Shown one piece after another: positions 54,135 through 63,804 of a stretch of DNA of 64,000 nucleotides; within the stretch, counting starts at the first letter, position 1, and each line of letters opens with the position of its first letter. Source of the stretch: JALOLG01 sp963722415 (lineage in GTDB: Bacteria > Actinomycetota > Acidimicrobiia > Acidimicrobiales > Ilumatobacteraceae). The stretch covers positions 8,136 through 72,135 of the forward strand of contig CAVRNI010000046.1 of the NCBI GenBank assembly GCA_963722415.1, written 5' to 3'. Under the pieces are notes generated by a model. It was not told where the DNA came from. It did no database searches and saw only the letters and a list, made by a program, of their open reading frames with translations. The position numbers and the translations under genes are program-made.

Positions 54135-55588
54135 ATGACCTCTGTCGTGGATGCTTCACCACCGCCCTCCACCGATCACGCCCGACGGACGCTCCTGATC
54201 GCCAGCGTCGCGGCGTTCGCCGTGTTCCTCGACACGACGGCGTTGTTCGTCGCCTTCCCCGACATCACGACGTCGTTCCCGGACGTGGCGCCGTCGCAGT
54301 TGTCATGGGTGCTCAACGGCTACACCATCGTGTTCGCCGCGCTGCTGGTGCCGCTCGGCAAGCTCGCCGACCGGCGCGGTCACAAGCAGATGTTCCTGGC
54401 CGGCGTCGCGTTGTTCACCGCCGCCTCGATGTTGTGTGCGCTCGCGCCGAATCCCGCATTGCTCGTCGCCGCCCGTGCCATCCAGGCCGTCGGGGGCGCC
54501 GCGCTCGTGCCGTCATCGCTGGCGCTCATCCTGCGATCGACGCCGCGTGAGCGGATCCCGATCTCGGCGGCGATCTGGGGAGCGACCGCTGCGCTCGCGG
54601 GTGCTGTCGGACCGACACTCGGCGCGGCACTCGTCGAATGGGGTGGCTGGCGGTGGGTGTTCGTGATCAACCTGCCCGTCGGTGTGGCGACGATCGTGAT
54701 GGGACGCCGGTCGCTGCGTGAGTCGCGCGACCCGGAGAGCAAGCTGCCCGCTCCGCTCGGTGTCGCACTCCTCGTCGCCGGTTCGGTGCTGCTGACACTC
54801 GGACTCGTCCGCGGCGACGATTGGGGATGGACGTCGAGCCGCGACCGTGGCATCGATCCTCGGCGGTGTCGCCGTGCTGTGTGTGTTCGTCGCCCACCAG
54901 GCCCGCACGTCGGCGCCGGCGATGGACCTGTCGCTGTTCGAGTCGCACAACTTCCGCTGGGCGAACGCGGCGACGATCGTGTTCGGGATCGCGTTCAGCG
55001 CGATGTTCCTCTCGAGCATCTTGTTCCTGACCTCGGTCTGGAACTGGTCGATCCTCGAGGCCGGATTCGGGGTCGCGCCGGGCCCGCTCCTCGTGGCAGT
55101 GCTCGCACCGGGGTTCGGCAAACTCGCGGCGCGCATCGGACAGCGGCCGCTGGTCGTCGCCGGTGGGCTCGTCTACGCGGCGGGAGGGGCGTGGCGGCTG
55201 GTCACGTTCGACGCCGAGCCTGCGTTCCTGACCGCGTACCTGCCGTCGATGCTGCTCACCGGCACCGGCGTTGCCCTCATCATTCCGCAGTTGTCGAGCG
55301 TGATCGGCCAGTCGTTGCCGCCGAACCGGTTCGGCGTCGGCGGGGCGGTCAACCAGGCGTTGCGTCAACTCGGTGGCACGCTGGGTGTCGCGGTCGCGGT
55401 CGGGTTCGTGGCGGGCGCGACCGGGATCGACGATGCGCTCGGCCCGGTTCGATCGGATCTGGTGGATGATCGTCGCCGGCGGGTTGCTGACGACGCTGCT
55501 GTCGATTCCGTTGCGGACGGTGCCGAGATCGGCGGCCGACCCGCTCGATGTCGACGCGTCAGTCGTCGCCGTCGCGGTAGCGGATTAG
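54135..55588 (+). CDS. MFS exporter, DHA2 (14-TM) drug:H+ antiporter family (two frameshifts)
   Basis: About 484 residues when joined; shifts near 54840 and 55450. Start ATG 54135. Motifs: FLDTTALFVAFPDI in helix 1, WVLNGYTIVFAALLVPLGKLADRRGHK (motif A, GKLADRRG), and AVGGAALVPSSLALIL plus GAVGPTLGAAL (antiporter motif C, GPTLGG-like). The second half has IIPQLSSVIGQSLPPNRFGVGGAVNQALRQLG. It probably exports toxic compounds. The HxlR regulator gene follows 11 nt later. Confidence 0.85.
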
Positions 55589-55599
55589 GAGGCCGGCCG

Positions 55600-56184
55600 A
55601 TGAAACGCAAGCCACTCGACCGCATGGACTGCTCGATCGCCAAGGCGCTCGACATCGTCGGCGACCCGTGGACGATGTTGATCCTGCGCGACGCGTTGCT
55701 CGGCGTGAAGCGCTTCGAGACGTTCTCGACCCGCCTCGGCATCCCCCGGGCCACGCTGTCGGCCCGGCTCGACCACCTGTGCGAGCGGGGCGTGCTCGAA
55801 CAGCGCCCGTACCAGGACCGCCCCGAGCGCGTCGAGTACGTCTTGACACCGAAGGGTCGGGCGTTGCGGCCAGTCGTCGTCACGCTGATGCAATGGGGCG
55901 ACCAGTGGGTGCGCGACGACGACCCGCCGACGACGATCGTCGACACCGACACCGGGGCGGTCGTCGACCCGGTCCTCGTCGACCGTCGCAGCGGCACCCC
56001 GCTCGACGCCCTCCGCCTCCAAGCACGCGGGCCGGGTCACGACCGGCCTCGATCGCGCGCCCGACGCCGCCCTCTGACCGAGCGTCCGTCTCGTCCACCG
56101 CGTTCTCGGCGGCGTTCCGTCTCGGAAGCCGACACCGACCGCACCGAGAACGCCGACGCCCACCGACCCGGCGCTCACCCGTGA
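55600..56184 (+). CDS. HxlR-family transcriptional regulator
   Basis: As read, 194 residues from ATG 55600 (AGGAGG 9 nt upstream). The first 150 are a clear HxlR winged helix: MDCSIAKALDIVGDPWTMLILRDALLG, RLGIPRATLSARLDHLCERGVL, YVLTPKGRALRPVV. The last 45 residues are Arg-rich and atypical. A one-base shift near 56035 would give GVTTGLDRAPDAAL and a stop at about 56079, so the true protein is probably about 160 residues. The Cys in MDCSIAK is where redox-type HxlR proteins sense. It should control the MFS gene through the palindrome at 54117. Confidence 0.85.
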   Translation: MKRKPLDRMDCSIAKALDIVGDPWTMLILRDALLGVKRFETFSTRLGIPRATLSARLDHLCERGVLEQRPYQDRPERVEYVLTPKGRALRPVVVTLMQWGDQWVRDDDPPTTIVDTDTGAVVDPVLVDRRSGTPLDALRLQARGPGHDRPRSRARRRPLTERPSRPPRSRRRSVSEADTDRTENADAHRPGAHP

Positions 56185-56216
56185 GGTTCTCGGCGGCGTT
56201 CCGTCTCGGAAGCCGA
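56102..56216. repeat. Direct repeat of 31 bp, two copies 84 bp apart
   Basis: 56102-56132 and 56186-56216 are identical and begin GTTCTCGGCGGCGTTCCGTC. Both are followed at a short distance by GCACCGAG, so the duplication is wider than the perfect part. The CCGAGAACG between them pairs with the CGTTCTCGG at the first copy, giving a hairpin. It ends 80 bp before the tRNA. Confidence 0.75.
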
Positions 56217-56296
56217 GACCACACGCACCGAGTTGCGGCCTGGGCGTCCGCGGTTGTCGGCGTCCGGAACAGGGTCTAGAATGACGGTCTCAACGA

Positions 56297-56351
<55 letters not shown>

Positions 56352-56373
<22 letters not shown>

Positions 56374-57634
56374 ATTGAGTGATGAAGGCCCAGGTCAGCG
56401 ACCTGGGCCTTCATCGTTGCCGGGGTGTTCTCCCGGTTCAGGCGGACTTCTTCCGGGTGTTCCTGCGATGTTCCACCGTGTGGGTCGGCGTCCGTGGGAA
56501 CGGGTGTGGCGAGACGTTCGGTGGTGGTGGCGGCGTCGGCTTGCATGCCGGGCAGTAGGTGTTGGTAGGTCTGGATCGTGAACGCGATGTTGGCGTGGCC
56601 GAGCCGTTCGCTGACGACTTTGACTGGGATGCCTGCTTGGATGAGCAGGCTGCCGTGGGTGTGGCGCAGGTCGTGGAATCGGATCCGGCGCACGTTTGCG
56701 TTGTTCACGATTCGGAGAAACGACTCTCTGACGGCGTGCGGGTGGACGGTGGTGCCGTTGCCGGTGGTGAAGACCCATTGCTCGTCGTTGTCGATCCCGA
56801 CGGCTGCGAACTCGGCGGTTTGGAGGGCGCGCCAACCGTCGAGCACGGCGAGGGTGGTGTTGTCGAGGGCGATGTTGCGTCGAGCGGTCTTGGTCTTGCC
56901 GCGGGTCTGGTGGACTTCGTAGCCGATCGCGACGAGCCCACGGTTGAGCGCGAGTCGTTGCTTGTTGAAGTCGATGTCGGTGCCACTTGAGACCGAGGAG
57001 CTCGTTGCGGCGCATGCCCGTGTTCGCGGCGAGCCACAGGATCGGGAAGTGTCGGTGACCTGCCGCGGTGCGCAGGAACTGGCGGAGTTCGGCGTCGGTC
57101 CACGATTGGCCTTCGGTGCGTTGCAGCGCGCGTTGTTTGGGTGCTTGGGCGATGGTCGCGACGTTGCGAGTCACGAGTCCACGACGCGCCGCGTCGGCGA
57201 GTGCAGCCCCGAATCACGCAGATGGATCTCGTAGACGGTCTTGGGGTGGAGGCCTCGGCCATCGGCGGGGTGGAGGAGCTTGTCGTACAGCGCTTCGATC
57301 TGCTGGTAGCGCAGCCGGCGCAGTGCGACTCTGCCGAGCAGGGGAGGACGTGGAGCTTCACGTTGCGCTCATAGCCCCGATAGGTGCTGGCAGCGAGGTG
57401 CAGCTTCTTGGCCGGGAGCCACTGGGTCGTGAGGTAGGCGCCAAACGTCAACGATCGGGTCGGACCGATCCGTGCCTGTTCCTTGGCGGCGAGCTTGCGG
57501 GCGAGCAGTTCGGCCTCGGCGCGGTCGGTGCCGGCGGGATGCCAGCGTCGCAGCTCCTTTCCGGTGACCGGGTCTCGGCCTTCGTAGATCACGGCGTAGA
57601 AACGGCCTCGCCGCTGGGCTACGTAACCGTTCAT
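56352..57634 (-). CDS. Tyrosine recombinase / phage-type integrase (several frameshifts)
   Basis: About 425 residues in joined form. Start ATG 57634 with AAGGAGG. N-terminal AP2-like arm domain (GYVAQRRGRFYAVIYEGRDPVTG) and SAM-like core (SLTFGAYLTTQWLPAKK). Catalytic residues: Arg in GMRRNELLGLKW, His-x-x-Arg in HDLRHTHGSLL, and Tyr in FTIQTYQHLLPGMQ. At least four shifts (about 57345, 57220, 56985 and around 56900) are needed. The last part runs into the tRNA gene. The gene is either decayed or hit by sequence errors; the active-site residues are all intact. Confidence 0.8.
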
Positions 57635-57972
57635 GAGTGTCCTCCTTCGATCGGTCCCGACCATCGGGACCCGGAGGAACATTCGACAGAACACCCAGCC
57701 ACTCCGATACCCGCGGCGGCGGATACATCAACAGCGCTGGTCAACGGGTTGCATCTCGCGACTTCAACTCGGTGGAACAACGTCTGGTGTGTCGATCGAT
57801 AGGTTGCTGGACCGGTGCTGATCGAACGCGGGCAAACGGTTTCGGGTGTCGACGTCGAGGACACGCGTACAGAACATCGAGCGCGTCACTGGCAGACATA
57901 GGCGGGACCATTCACATCCCCGCGGGCCTCGACAACCGTGCCTCTCCGGTCGGGTGCTGTCCAAGAGGCCAG
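57635..57972. other. Intergenic region without recognised gene
   Basis: 338 bp between the recombinase start and the 3' end of the methyltransferase. The longer frames here lack family features. Base content is less GC-rich near 57700-57900 than in neighbouring genes. A gene remnant cannot be excluded. Confidence 0.4.
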
Positions 57973-58620
57973 TCAAGGAGCGTGACCATCACCGGCCGTA
58001 TGGCCGGGAGCGGCCGCCACCCCGAGGGAGTCGGCTCCCAGGATCTTGGGGGCGCCGTCCTCGTAGAACACGTCGAGCTCGGTGATGGTGAAGCCGGCGT
58101 CGGTGAGCAGGTCGGCGATCGGGCGGGTGAGGTGGCAGCCGCCGAAGACTCGCTTCTGCATCGGCTCGAGTCGGTGCTGCCAGCGCTGCACCTTGTCGTC
58201 GGGCGCGAGGCCGTGCTCGACGAAGTGGAGGGTGCCGCCGGGCTTCAGGACCCGTCGGACCTCGGCGAGGGCGGCGGCGACATCGGGGATCGTGCAGAGC
58301 GTCCATGTGGACAGGGCCGTGTCGCAGCTGTCGTCGGGGAGCGGCAACTTCTGGCCGTCGAGCCCCGAACGGGTGACGGGGATGGTGGTGGCGGCGAGCC
58401 GTTCGCTCGCCAACTTCCAGCCAAGATCGGAGGGTTCGATGGCGGCCACGCCGGTGACGGCGGCGGGGTAGTGCGCTGTGTTGAGTCCGCTGCCGAAACC
58501 GATCTCGAGCACCTGGCCGTGCAGGCCGGCGCAAACCCGCGCTCGTAGCGGCTCGGCGACCTTCATCCCGCAGGCCTTGTCGACGATGCGCGGCAGCACC
58601 TTGTCTCGGTAGATCCCCAT
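57973..58620 (-). CDS. Class I SAM-dependent methyltransferase
   Basis: 215 residues from ATG 58620 (AAGGAA upstream). Motif I VLEIGFGSGLNTAHYP, motif II IEPSDLGWKLASER, post-I STWTLCTIPDVAAALAEVRRVLKPGGTLHFVEHG (typical UbiE/Methyltransf_11 class, quoted in part). This resembles phosphatidylethanolamine- or small-molecule-type methyltransferases; substrate unknown. It is the last of three leftward genes. Confidence 0.88.
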   Translation of the reverse strand: MGIYRDKVLPRIVDKACGMKVAEPLRARVCAGLHGQVLEIGFGSGLNTAHYPAAVTGVAAIEPSDLGWKLASERLAATTIPVTRSGLDGQKLPLPDDSCDTALSTWTLCTIPDVAAALAEVRRVLKPGGTLHFVEHGLAPDDKVQRWQHRLEPMQKRVFGGCHLTRPIADLLTDAGFTITELDVFYEDGAPKILGADSLGVAAAPGHTAGDGHAP

Positions 58621-58652
58621 GGCAGTTCCTTCTGGCTCGGCGTGTCGGTTGG

Positions 58653-59508
58653 TCAGGCGTCGAGGTGACGGAGGAGGAAGTCGATCGTGGTCTCCACCGC
58701 CGTGGGCGTGATGTCGTGCTCGGTGTTGGGCAGGACGGCGAGCTCGCCCGCCGGGAGGTTGCGATAGGCGATCGCGGCTTCCTCGACGGAGCAGAAGTGG
58801 TCGCGGTCGCCGGTCAGGATCAGGGTGGGCGTGGTGATGGCTCGGTAGTCGTCGAAGGTGTATCCGGGCGAGCGCGTCGCCCGTTCGAAGAACAGCTGCA
58901 GGTACCGGCGCCAGTGGCCGTTGCCCTGGGCGCTGTCGTAGTCGGCTTTCATCGTGGCGAAGGTGGCGGCCATGCGGGGCACGCCCTGGAAGGCGGCCTC
59001 GGCGGCGTCGGGGTCGGCCTGGGTGGCTTCGGGGTTGCCCCCGAATAGCGAGCGTCCCATGGCGAACACGGGCGCTTCGGGGTTGAAGATGTCGTAGCCG
59101 GCCTGGGCGACCAGGGCTCGGACCGCATCGGGCTGGCGGATCGCGACGATGGTGGCGGTGGCGGCGCCTTCGGAGAACCCGGCCAGCAAGGGCCGGTCGA
59201 GGCCGAGCGCCTCGATGAGCGCGAGGACGTCGTCGGCGAGCACGGCGAACGATGCTGAGCCGTCGCCGTGGACGGTGGCGCCACCGCCTCGGGTGTCGGG
59301 GGCGATGACCCGGAAGTGCTTGGCCAGCGTGGCCATGTGGGCGACGTAGGCGACGGGGCTGTCGGCCCATAGCGGGCCGGTCGACGCGAAGCCGCCGTGG
59401 AGCAGGACGAGCGGGGGCCCGTCGCCGGCCTCGACGTAGGCGATGTCGATGCCGTTGGCAGGCACGGTCTGGGCTCCACGTTCGGCCAGGGTTGTCGGCG
59501 TTGATCAT
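58653..59508 (-). CDS. Alpha/beta hydrolase (frameshift near the start)
   Basis: About 284 residues. ATG 59508 has AAGGGAG upstream, and a shift near 59490 links it to TTLAERGAQTVPANGIDIAYVEAGDG; a start at 59465 within the main frame would lose 15 residues. Oxyanion HG in LVLLHGGFAS, nucleophile in AGFSEGAAT, Asp in LTGDRDHFC, His in NTEHDITP: the full triad. Role unknown; possibly an esterase. Confidence 0.87.
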
Positions 59509-59585
59509 GGTGGGCTCCCTTCAGAGGTCCACCGGATCATGCGCCCAGACGTGTGACCGGGCATGGGGGATTCGCCTCATCTTCG

Positions 59586-61172
59586 TCACGAACCGGTCGG
59601 GAAGCCCTCCTCGGGGAGCAGGCCGTGTTGCATGGCGAACAGGCCTGCCGCGGCCCGGTTGTTGGCGCCGATCTTGGTGTAGATGTGCTCGATGTGGTTG
59701 CCGGCGGTCTTGGGTGAGATCACGAGCCGGGCGGCGATCTGCTTGTTCGACAGGCCTCGGGCGAGCGAGCGTGAGGACCTCGACCTCGCGGGCGGTGAGC
59801 CCGGCGGGGCCTTCCTGGCGGCGGGGGACCCGGTGTCCGGCGGCGGCGAGGACGGCGTCGACGGCGTCGCCGTCGAGGTGGCCGGCCCGGACCGCGGCCC
59901 GCAGCTCGCCGGCGGCGTCGTCGGCGCGTCGAGCGCGGCGCGGTGGGGGCGCTCCTCCCGCATCGCCTGGTAGGCGTCGGCGGCGCCGAGGATCCGGGCG
60001 AGCGGCGAGATGGCGCTGCCGGGCAGTCCGCGGGGGTAGCCGGAACCGTCGAGCCGCTCGCGCTGCTGCGACGGCGATCCGCGCCAGCGGTGCCAGGGCG
60101 TCGGACTGCTGCAGCATCCGCTCGGCGTAGTAGGGGTGCAGCCGCACCCGTTCCCACTCGCCGGCGCCGAGCGGGCCGGGCTTGTCCCAGATGGCGTTGG
60201 AGACGCCGAGCCGGCCGAACTCGTGCACGAGCCCGGCCCGGTGCAGCGTGCGGATCTCGTCGTCGCCGAGGTCGAGGTGGCGACCGGCGGCGGCGGCGAG
60301 CTCGGCGACGGCGCGGGAGTGGCCGAGCATGTACGGCGACTTGAGGTCGACGAACTCGGCGATCGCCTGCAAGCGCCCGGTCGAACTCGGCGCCGGACAG
60401 CACGACGGTGAGCGCCGGTTCGGCGTCGATCACCGTCTGCCAGGTCCCGACCTCGGCCAGCCCGTCGAAGATCTCGTCGGCGTGCGTCGCAGAGGGTGCG
60501 GACGAGGGTCGGGTCGAACTGCGTGCCGCTGCGCCGCTCGGCGATCGCCCGGGCCGCGGTCGTCGCCGCCGGTGCGGTGGGCGACCTCGACGTACTCCGC
60601 GAGCTGGACGATCCGCGACGCGACGGGAGCGCCGTCGCCGGCGAGCTCACCCGGCCAGCCCTTGCCGTCCCACCGCTCGTAGGAGCACGCCAACGCGTCG
60701 CCGACCGTCGTCGGGCAGATCGAGCCGCTCGGCGAGCTGGCGGGCCAGCGCGGCGTGCTGGGCGAGCATGTCGTCGACGTCGCGGCGCCCGGAGACGGCG
60801 AACTCGATGCCGGTGCGGAGCCGATGCAGCGGTGAGTCCGCCGGCGCCGAGCAGGCGCACCATGCCCAGCGCCTCGCCGGCCGAGCGCGGCTCGTAGTCG
60901 AACTTGGTCGCCTTCAAGGCGATGTCGTCGCCGAACCACTTCGCCTGCTCGTGGGCGTCGGAGTGGCAGCCGACGTTCACCAGCAGCGCGCTGTAGTAGA
61001 CGGCCGCCCGAGCCTCGTCGTCGAGGCCGATCCGCTCGGCGACCCGCAGCGCGATCAGGCACTGCCGCAGGACGTGCTCCATCGGTTGGCCGAAGCCCAG
61101 GTCGATCCCCAGCGACAGCGCGGCCACGATCTCGGCGAGCCGAACCGGCGAGCCCTCAGACCCCGACACCAC
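59586..61172 (-). CDS. HD-GYP-like phosphohydrolase fused to LuxR helix-turn-helix (many frameshifts)
   Basis: One gene of about 525 residues broken by at least six shifts. Order: LGIDLGFGQPMEHVLRQCLIAL and AAVYYSALLVNVGCHSDA (first HD-like half), LACSYERWDGKGWPGELAGD (GWPG, like the GYP region), LGHSRAVAELAAAAGRHLDL and RTLHRAGLVHEFGRLGVSNAIWDKPGPLGAGEW (second HD half), RLDGSGYPRGLPGSAISPLARIL (GYP motif), and the LuxR domain LARGLSNKQIAARLVISPKTAGNHIEHIYTKIGANNR at the C-terminus. An HD-GYP domain degrades cyclic di-nucleotides; with a DNA-binding end it could link a signal to transcription. Start GTG 61172 is uncertain. Confidence 0.72.
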   Translation of the reverse strand: MVSGSEGSPVRLAEIVAALSLGIDLGFGQPMEHVLRQCLIALRVAERIGLDDEARAAVYYSALLVNVGCHSDAHEQAKWFGDDIALKATKFDYEPRSAGEALGMVRLLGAGGLTAASAPHRHRVRRLRAPRRRRHARPARRAGPPARRAARSARRRSATRWRAPTSGGTARAGRVSSPATALPSRRGSSSSRSTSRSPTAPAATTAARAIAERRSGTQFDPTLVRTLCDARRRDLRRAGRGRDLADGDRRRTGAHRRAVRRRVRPGACRRSPSSSTSSRRTCSATPAPSPSSPPPPVATSTSATTRSARCTGPGSCTSSAGSASPTPSGTSPARSAPASGNGCGCTPTTPSGCCSSPTPWHRWRGSPSQQRERLDGSGYPRGLPGSAISPLARILGAADAYQAMREERPHRAALDAPTTPPASCGPRSGPATSTATPSTPSSPPPDTGSPAARKAPPGSPPARSRSSRSLARGLSNKQIAARLVISPKTAGNHIEHIYTKIGANNRAAAGLFAMQHGLLPEEGFPTGS

Positions 61173-61205
61173 CAGCTCGACGTTACGGGAGGCCAGAGAG
61201 CGTTG

Positions 61206-61440
61206 AATCCGCGTGAACCGATCACACCGAACCCGGGCGACAAGCGGTCCACGCGACGACTGCCGCTGGGGAGCCGGCAATCGCATGCACGCTGTCGGCT
61301 GGCTCAATGAGCGGCCGGATCGCCGACTGGCAATCGCTGCTCGTACACGGGAACGTCGGGAACAGGTCGACGGTGGCGTCCGTCACGAGGGACCGATGTC
61401 GTTGGATCGGTCACGCGACGTGGTCATCGACGGGGGCCCC
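61206..61440. other. Intergenic region
   Basis: About 235 bp between the start of the HD-GYP/LuxR gene and the 3' end of the small gene at 61441. I see no gene or clear signal in it. Confidence 0.4.
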
Positions 61441-61734
61441 TCAGGATCGGTCGTCGACGACGTCGAGGTCGGTGAACACCATCGGCGCGTCGAGCAGCGC
61501 GGCCTGCTTCTGCCCGAACTCGCCGGTCTCGGGAAGGTTCGAGTTCACCATCGCCGAGTCGTACGAGTCGAAGAACGCGAGCACGAGGTGACGGTTCGGG
61601 TCGTTGCGGTCGCGGGTGATGATCGAACGGCGCAGCGTCCGCTTGCCCTCGGTCGCCTGCTCCCACTCGTCTTCAAGCGCGGTCAGCTCGTCGAACCTCG
61701 ATGTGCGGCACTCGATGATCTGAATGAACTCCAT
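61441..61734 (-). CDS. Small protein, possible dimeric alpha/beta-barrel (ABM-like)
   Basis: 97 residues, ATG 61734 with AAGGGGACAG upstream. The order of strands and helices (MEFIQIIECRTS, FDELTALEDEWEQATEG, RSIITRDRNDPNRHLVLAFFDSYDSAM) suggests the ferredoxin-like fold of antibiotic-biosynthesis monooxygenase-type proteins. No active residues can be named. The family is not known with certainty. Confidence 0.65.
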   Translation of the reverse strand: MEFIQIIECRTSRFDELTALEDEWEQATEGKRTLRRSIITRDRNDPNRHLVLAFFDSYDSAMVNSNLPETGEFGQKQAALLDAPMVFTDLDVVDDRS

Positions 61735-61842
61735 GGTCTGTCCCCTTTCGGTTGGCTTCCGATCGGATCAGTCTCCCGAGGGGACGGAGCGTTACACCGA
61801 GCGTCGACGGCGTTCGGGCATGGCGCGGTACATTCCGGGTCC

Positions 61843-62482
61843 GTGCGGGCCTACAAGTTCCTCGACGCACAGGGCCGCAGCCCCTACACCGGTGTGTCGT
61901 GGCCGTCACCGGGCGCGTGGGTCGAGGCAGCTAGCGTCCGTCAGTGTCGCGACGGAGTGCACGGCTGCACGCCGGCCGATCTGTCGTGGTGGCTCGCCGC
62001 CCAGTTGTGGGAGATCGAGCTCGACGGCGACATCGTCAAGGCCCGCCACAAGGTCGTCGCCCGACGGGGGCGCCTGGTCCGCCGGATCGACGAGTACGCG
62101 GCCGCGGTGCGCGCCCTTGGCGAGCTGAGCGCGTGGCGGTGCCGCGACCTCGCCGTGCCCGCCTTGCGCCGCGCCGGGCACGACGCAGCTGGCCGACCAG
62201 TTCGCGGCGATGCACGACGATCGACGCCTTGGCCGCGTTGCGCCGCACCTCGTTCGAGGCGGTCGACCAGACGAGCGTGGCCGGGCCGGCGGCGACGTTC
62301 GCGGCGGACGCGGCGTTCTTCGTCGACCGCGGCGAGCCGGCCGAAGCGCCGTTCGTGGCGTGCTGCGCGGCCGGCCACGCGGCCGCCGGGGCCGACGGCG
62401 GGCGGGCCGAGTACGACACCGCCTACGCCGGCGAGCGGGTGTTCCAGTCAGCGTGGCTGGCGAGCGACTCGCCCTCGTCTGA
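61843..62482 (+). CDS. Conserved hypothetical protein (two frameshifts)
   Basis: About 213 residues. GTG 61843 starts VRAYKFLDAQGRSPYTGVSWP, then GVHGCTPADLSWWLAAQLWEIEL and KARHKVVARRGRLVRRIDEYA. A shift near 62190 leads to FAAMHDD, another near 62215 to IDALAALRRTSFEAVDQTSVAG...AAGADGGRAEYDTAYAGERVFQSAWLA. A last shift near 62465 would give a stop at 62482. Such proteins are found in several actinobacteria, I believe, but no function is known to me. Confidence 0.6.
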
Positions 62483-62487
62483 GACGG

Positions 62488-62742
62488 TCAGTCTCGTCGC
62501 ATCTCGCGGAACGCCGCCATCAACTCATCCCGAGCCGACGCGGGTGGAGACTCGCCGAGCACTTCGTCGGCGTCGTGGAGCAGCGCCAGCGCGGCACGCA
62601 GTTGGTCGAGGTAGCGGGTGCAATGCGGACAGATCGACAGGTGCTCTTCGAGCAGCAGGCGTTGGTCGTCGGTGAGGCCGCCCTCCATCCACTCGGTGAC
62701 CTCGTCGACGAACTCGACGCAACGGACCTCTGGCTGCAGCAT
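62488..62742 (-). CDS. Zinc-finger anti-sigma factor
   Basis: 84 residues, ATG 62742 sharing one base with the sigma stop (TGATG). The anti-sigma zinc motif is His-x3-Cys-x2-Cys in EEHLSICPHCTRYLDQLRAAL, preceded by FVDEVTEWMEGGLTDDQRLLL. ZAS-type anti-sigma factors bind their ECF partner; some release it on oxidation. No membrane segment, so it is soluble. Confidence 0.87.
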   Translation of the reverse strand: MLQPEVRCVEFVDEVTEWMEGGLTDDQRLLLEEHLSICPHCTRYLDQLRAALALLHDADEVLGESPPASARDELMAAFREMRRD

Positions 62743-63393
62743 CAGCTCTTCACCGCCCGGTCGTCGAGGTACACCTCGAGCACGGCCCGAACCTTGCTGC
62801 GGGCACGATGCAGCAGCACCCGCTGGTTCGCCTCGCTGATCGACAGCAGATCGCACACGTCCGCCGCGGAAAGCCCTTGGATGTCGCGCAGGGTGATCAC
62901 CACCTGCTGATTCGGTGGCAGACCGTCGACGGCGCGCAACACACGATCACTCGCCTCGGAGGCGAGGACGTGCTGCTCGGGGATCGCGTGCCGGGTCGGT
63001 GGGGCCGACCAGAAACCCTGCCAGCGGCCGGAGTCGATGAAGCGGCTCGGATCGACCGCCGGCTCGTCCACCTCGGCTGTCAGCGACGAGAACGGCCGGG
63101 TCCGCGATTCACGCTCGCCACGTGTCTTGGCCCGGTTCACGAGGATGCGAAAGATCCACGTCTTCAGCGACGAGCGTGCTTCGAAGGCGTCGATGCCACG
63201 GATGACACCCAGCCAGGTCTCCTGGACGACGTCCTCGGCGGCCTCCTTGGTGGCCACGTAGCCGCGGGCGACACGCAGCATCGTCGCGTGGTACCGGTCG
63301 ATGAGTGCGGCGAACGCCTTGTCGTCACCGCCGCGCAACCGCGGCGACGATCGCGTCGTCGTCGCCCAGTTCGTCGAGGTACGACGCGCTCAC
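62742..63393 (-). CDS. ECF RNA polymerase sigma factor (frameshift near the start)
   Basis: About 217 residues. The main frame begins at 63338, but GTG 63393 (VSASYLDELGDDDAIVAAVA) with a shift near 63345 gives a fuller N-terminus. Region 2: FAALIDRYHATMLRVARGYV and AEDVVQETWLGVIRGI; region 4: LPPNQQVVITLRDIQGLSAADVC and ISEANQRVLLHRARSKVR. It is coupled to the zinc-finger anti-sigma gene. Probably a stress-response pair. Confidence 0.9.
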
Positions 63394-63466
63394 ACGACCG
63401 AAGCTAGTGGGTCGGACGAACCTGACATGGTGGGCGCGGTTCGAGCCGGGCCGGCGACGCTGCCGA

Positions 63467-63682
63467 CTACCGACCGTTCCGCGGGAGCTCGAACGCGACA
63501 CGACCGCCGGGTGGCCCTTCGATCCAGATCCTGCCTCCGTGGGCCTCGATCAGACCGCGTGCGATCGCCAGCCCGAGGCCGGCGCCGCCGGTCGTGCGTG
63601 TGCGGCTGGCGTCGGCTCTGGTGAACCGCTCGAACGCCTCGGCCGAGAAGCCGGCGGGGAACCCGGGGCACCTGTCCGGTGT
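63467..63682 (-). pseudogene. C-terminal remnant of a sensor histidine kinase
   Basis: About 71 codons without a start. FSAEAFERFTRADASRTRTTGG, AGLGLAIARGLIEAHGGRIWIEG and RVAFELPRNGR are the F, G2 and last strands of an HATPase_c domain. The N and G1 boxes, dimerisation helices and sensor are missing; the upstream sequence turns into an unrelated cupin gene. So only the last part of a kinase remains. Confidence 0.65.
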
Positions 63683-63804
63683 CAGCCCATCGCCAACAGT
63701 TCGCCAGCGACTGGAACTCGGCGCCCCGGGAACGTCTCGGTATCAAGCGGTCAGCGCTTTGCGTAGGTGGCTGCACCTGAAACTCGACGACGATGACTGG
63801 TTCG

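Noticed and set aside
57637..58548. A 303-codon rightward frame after the recombinase
   Set aside because: Most of it is opposite the SAM methyltransferase gene, which has clear motifs and a ribosome-binding site.
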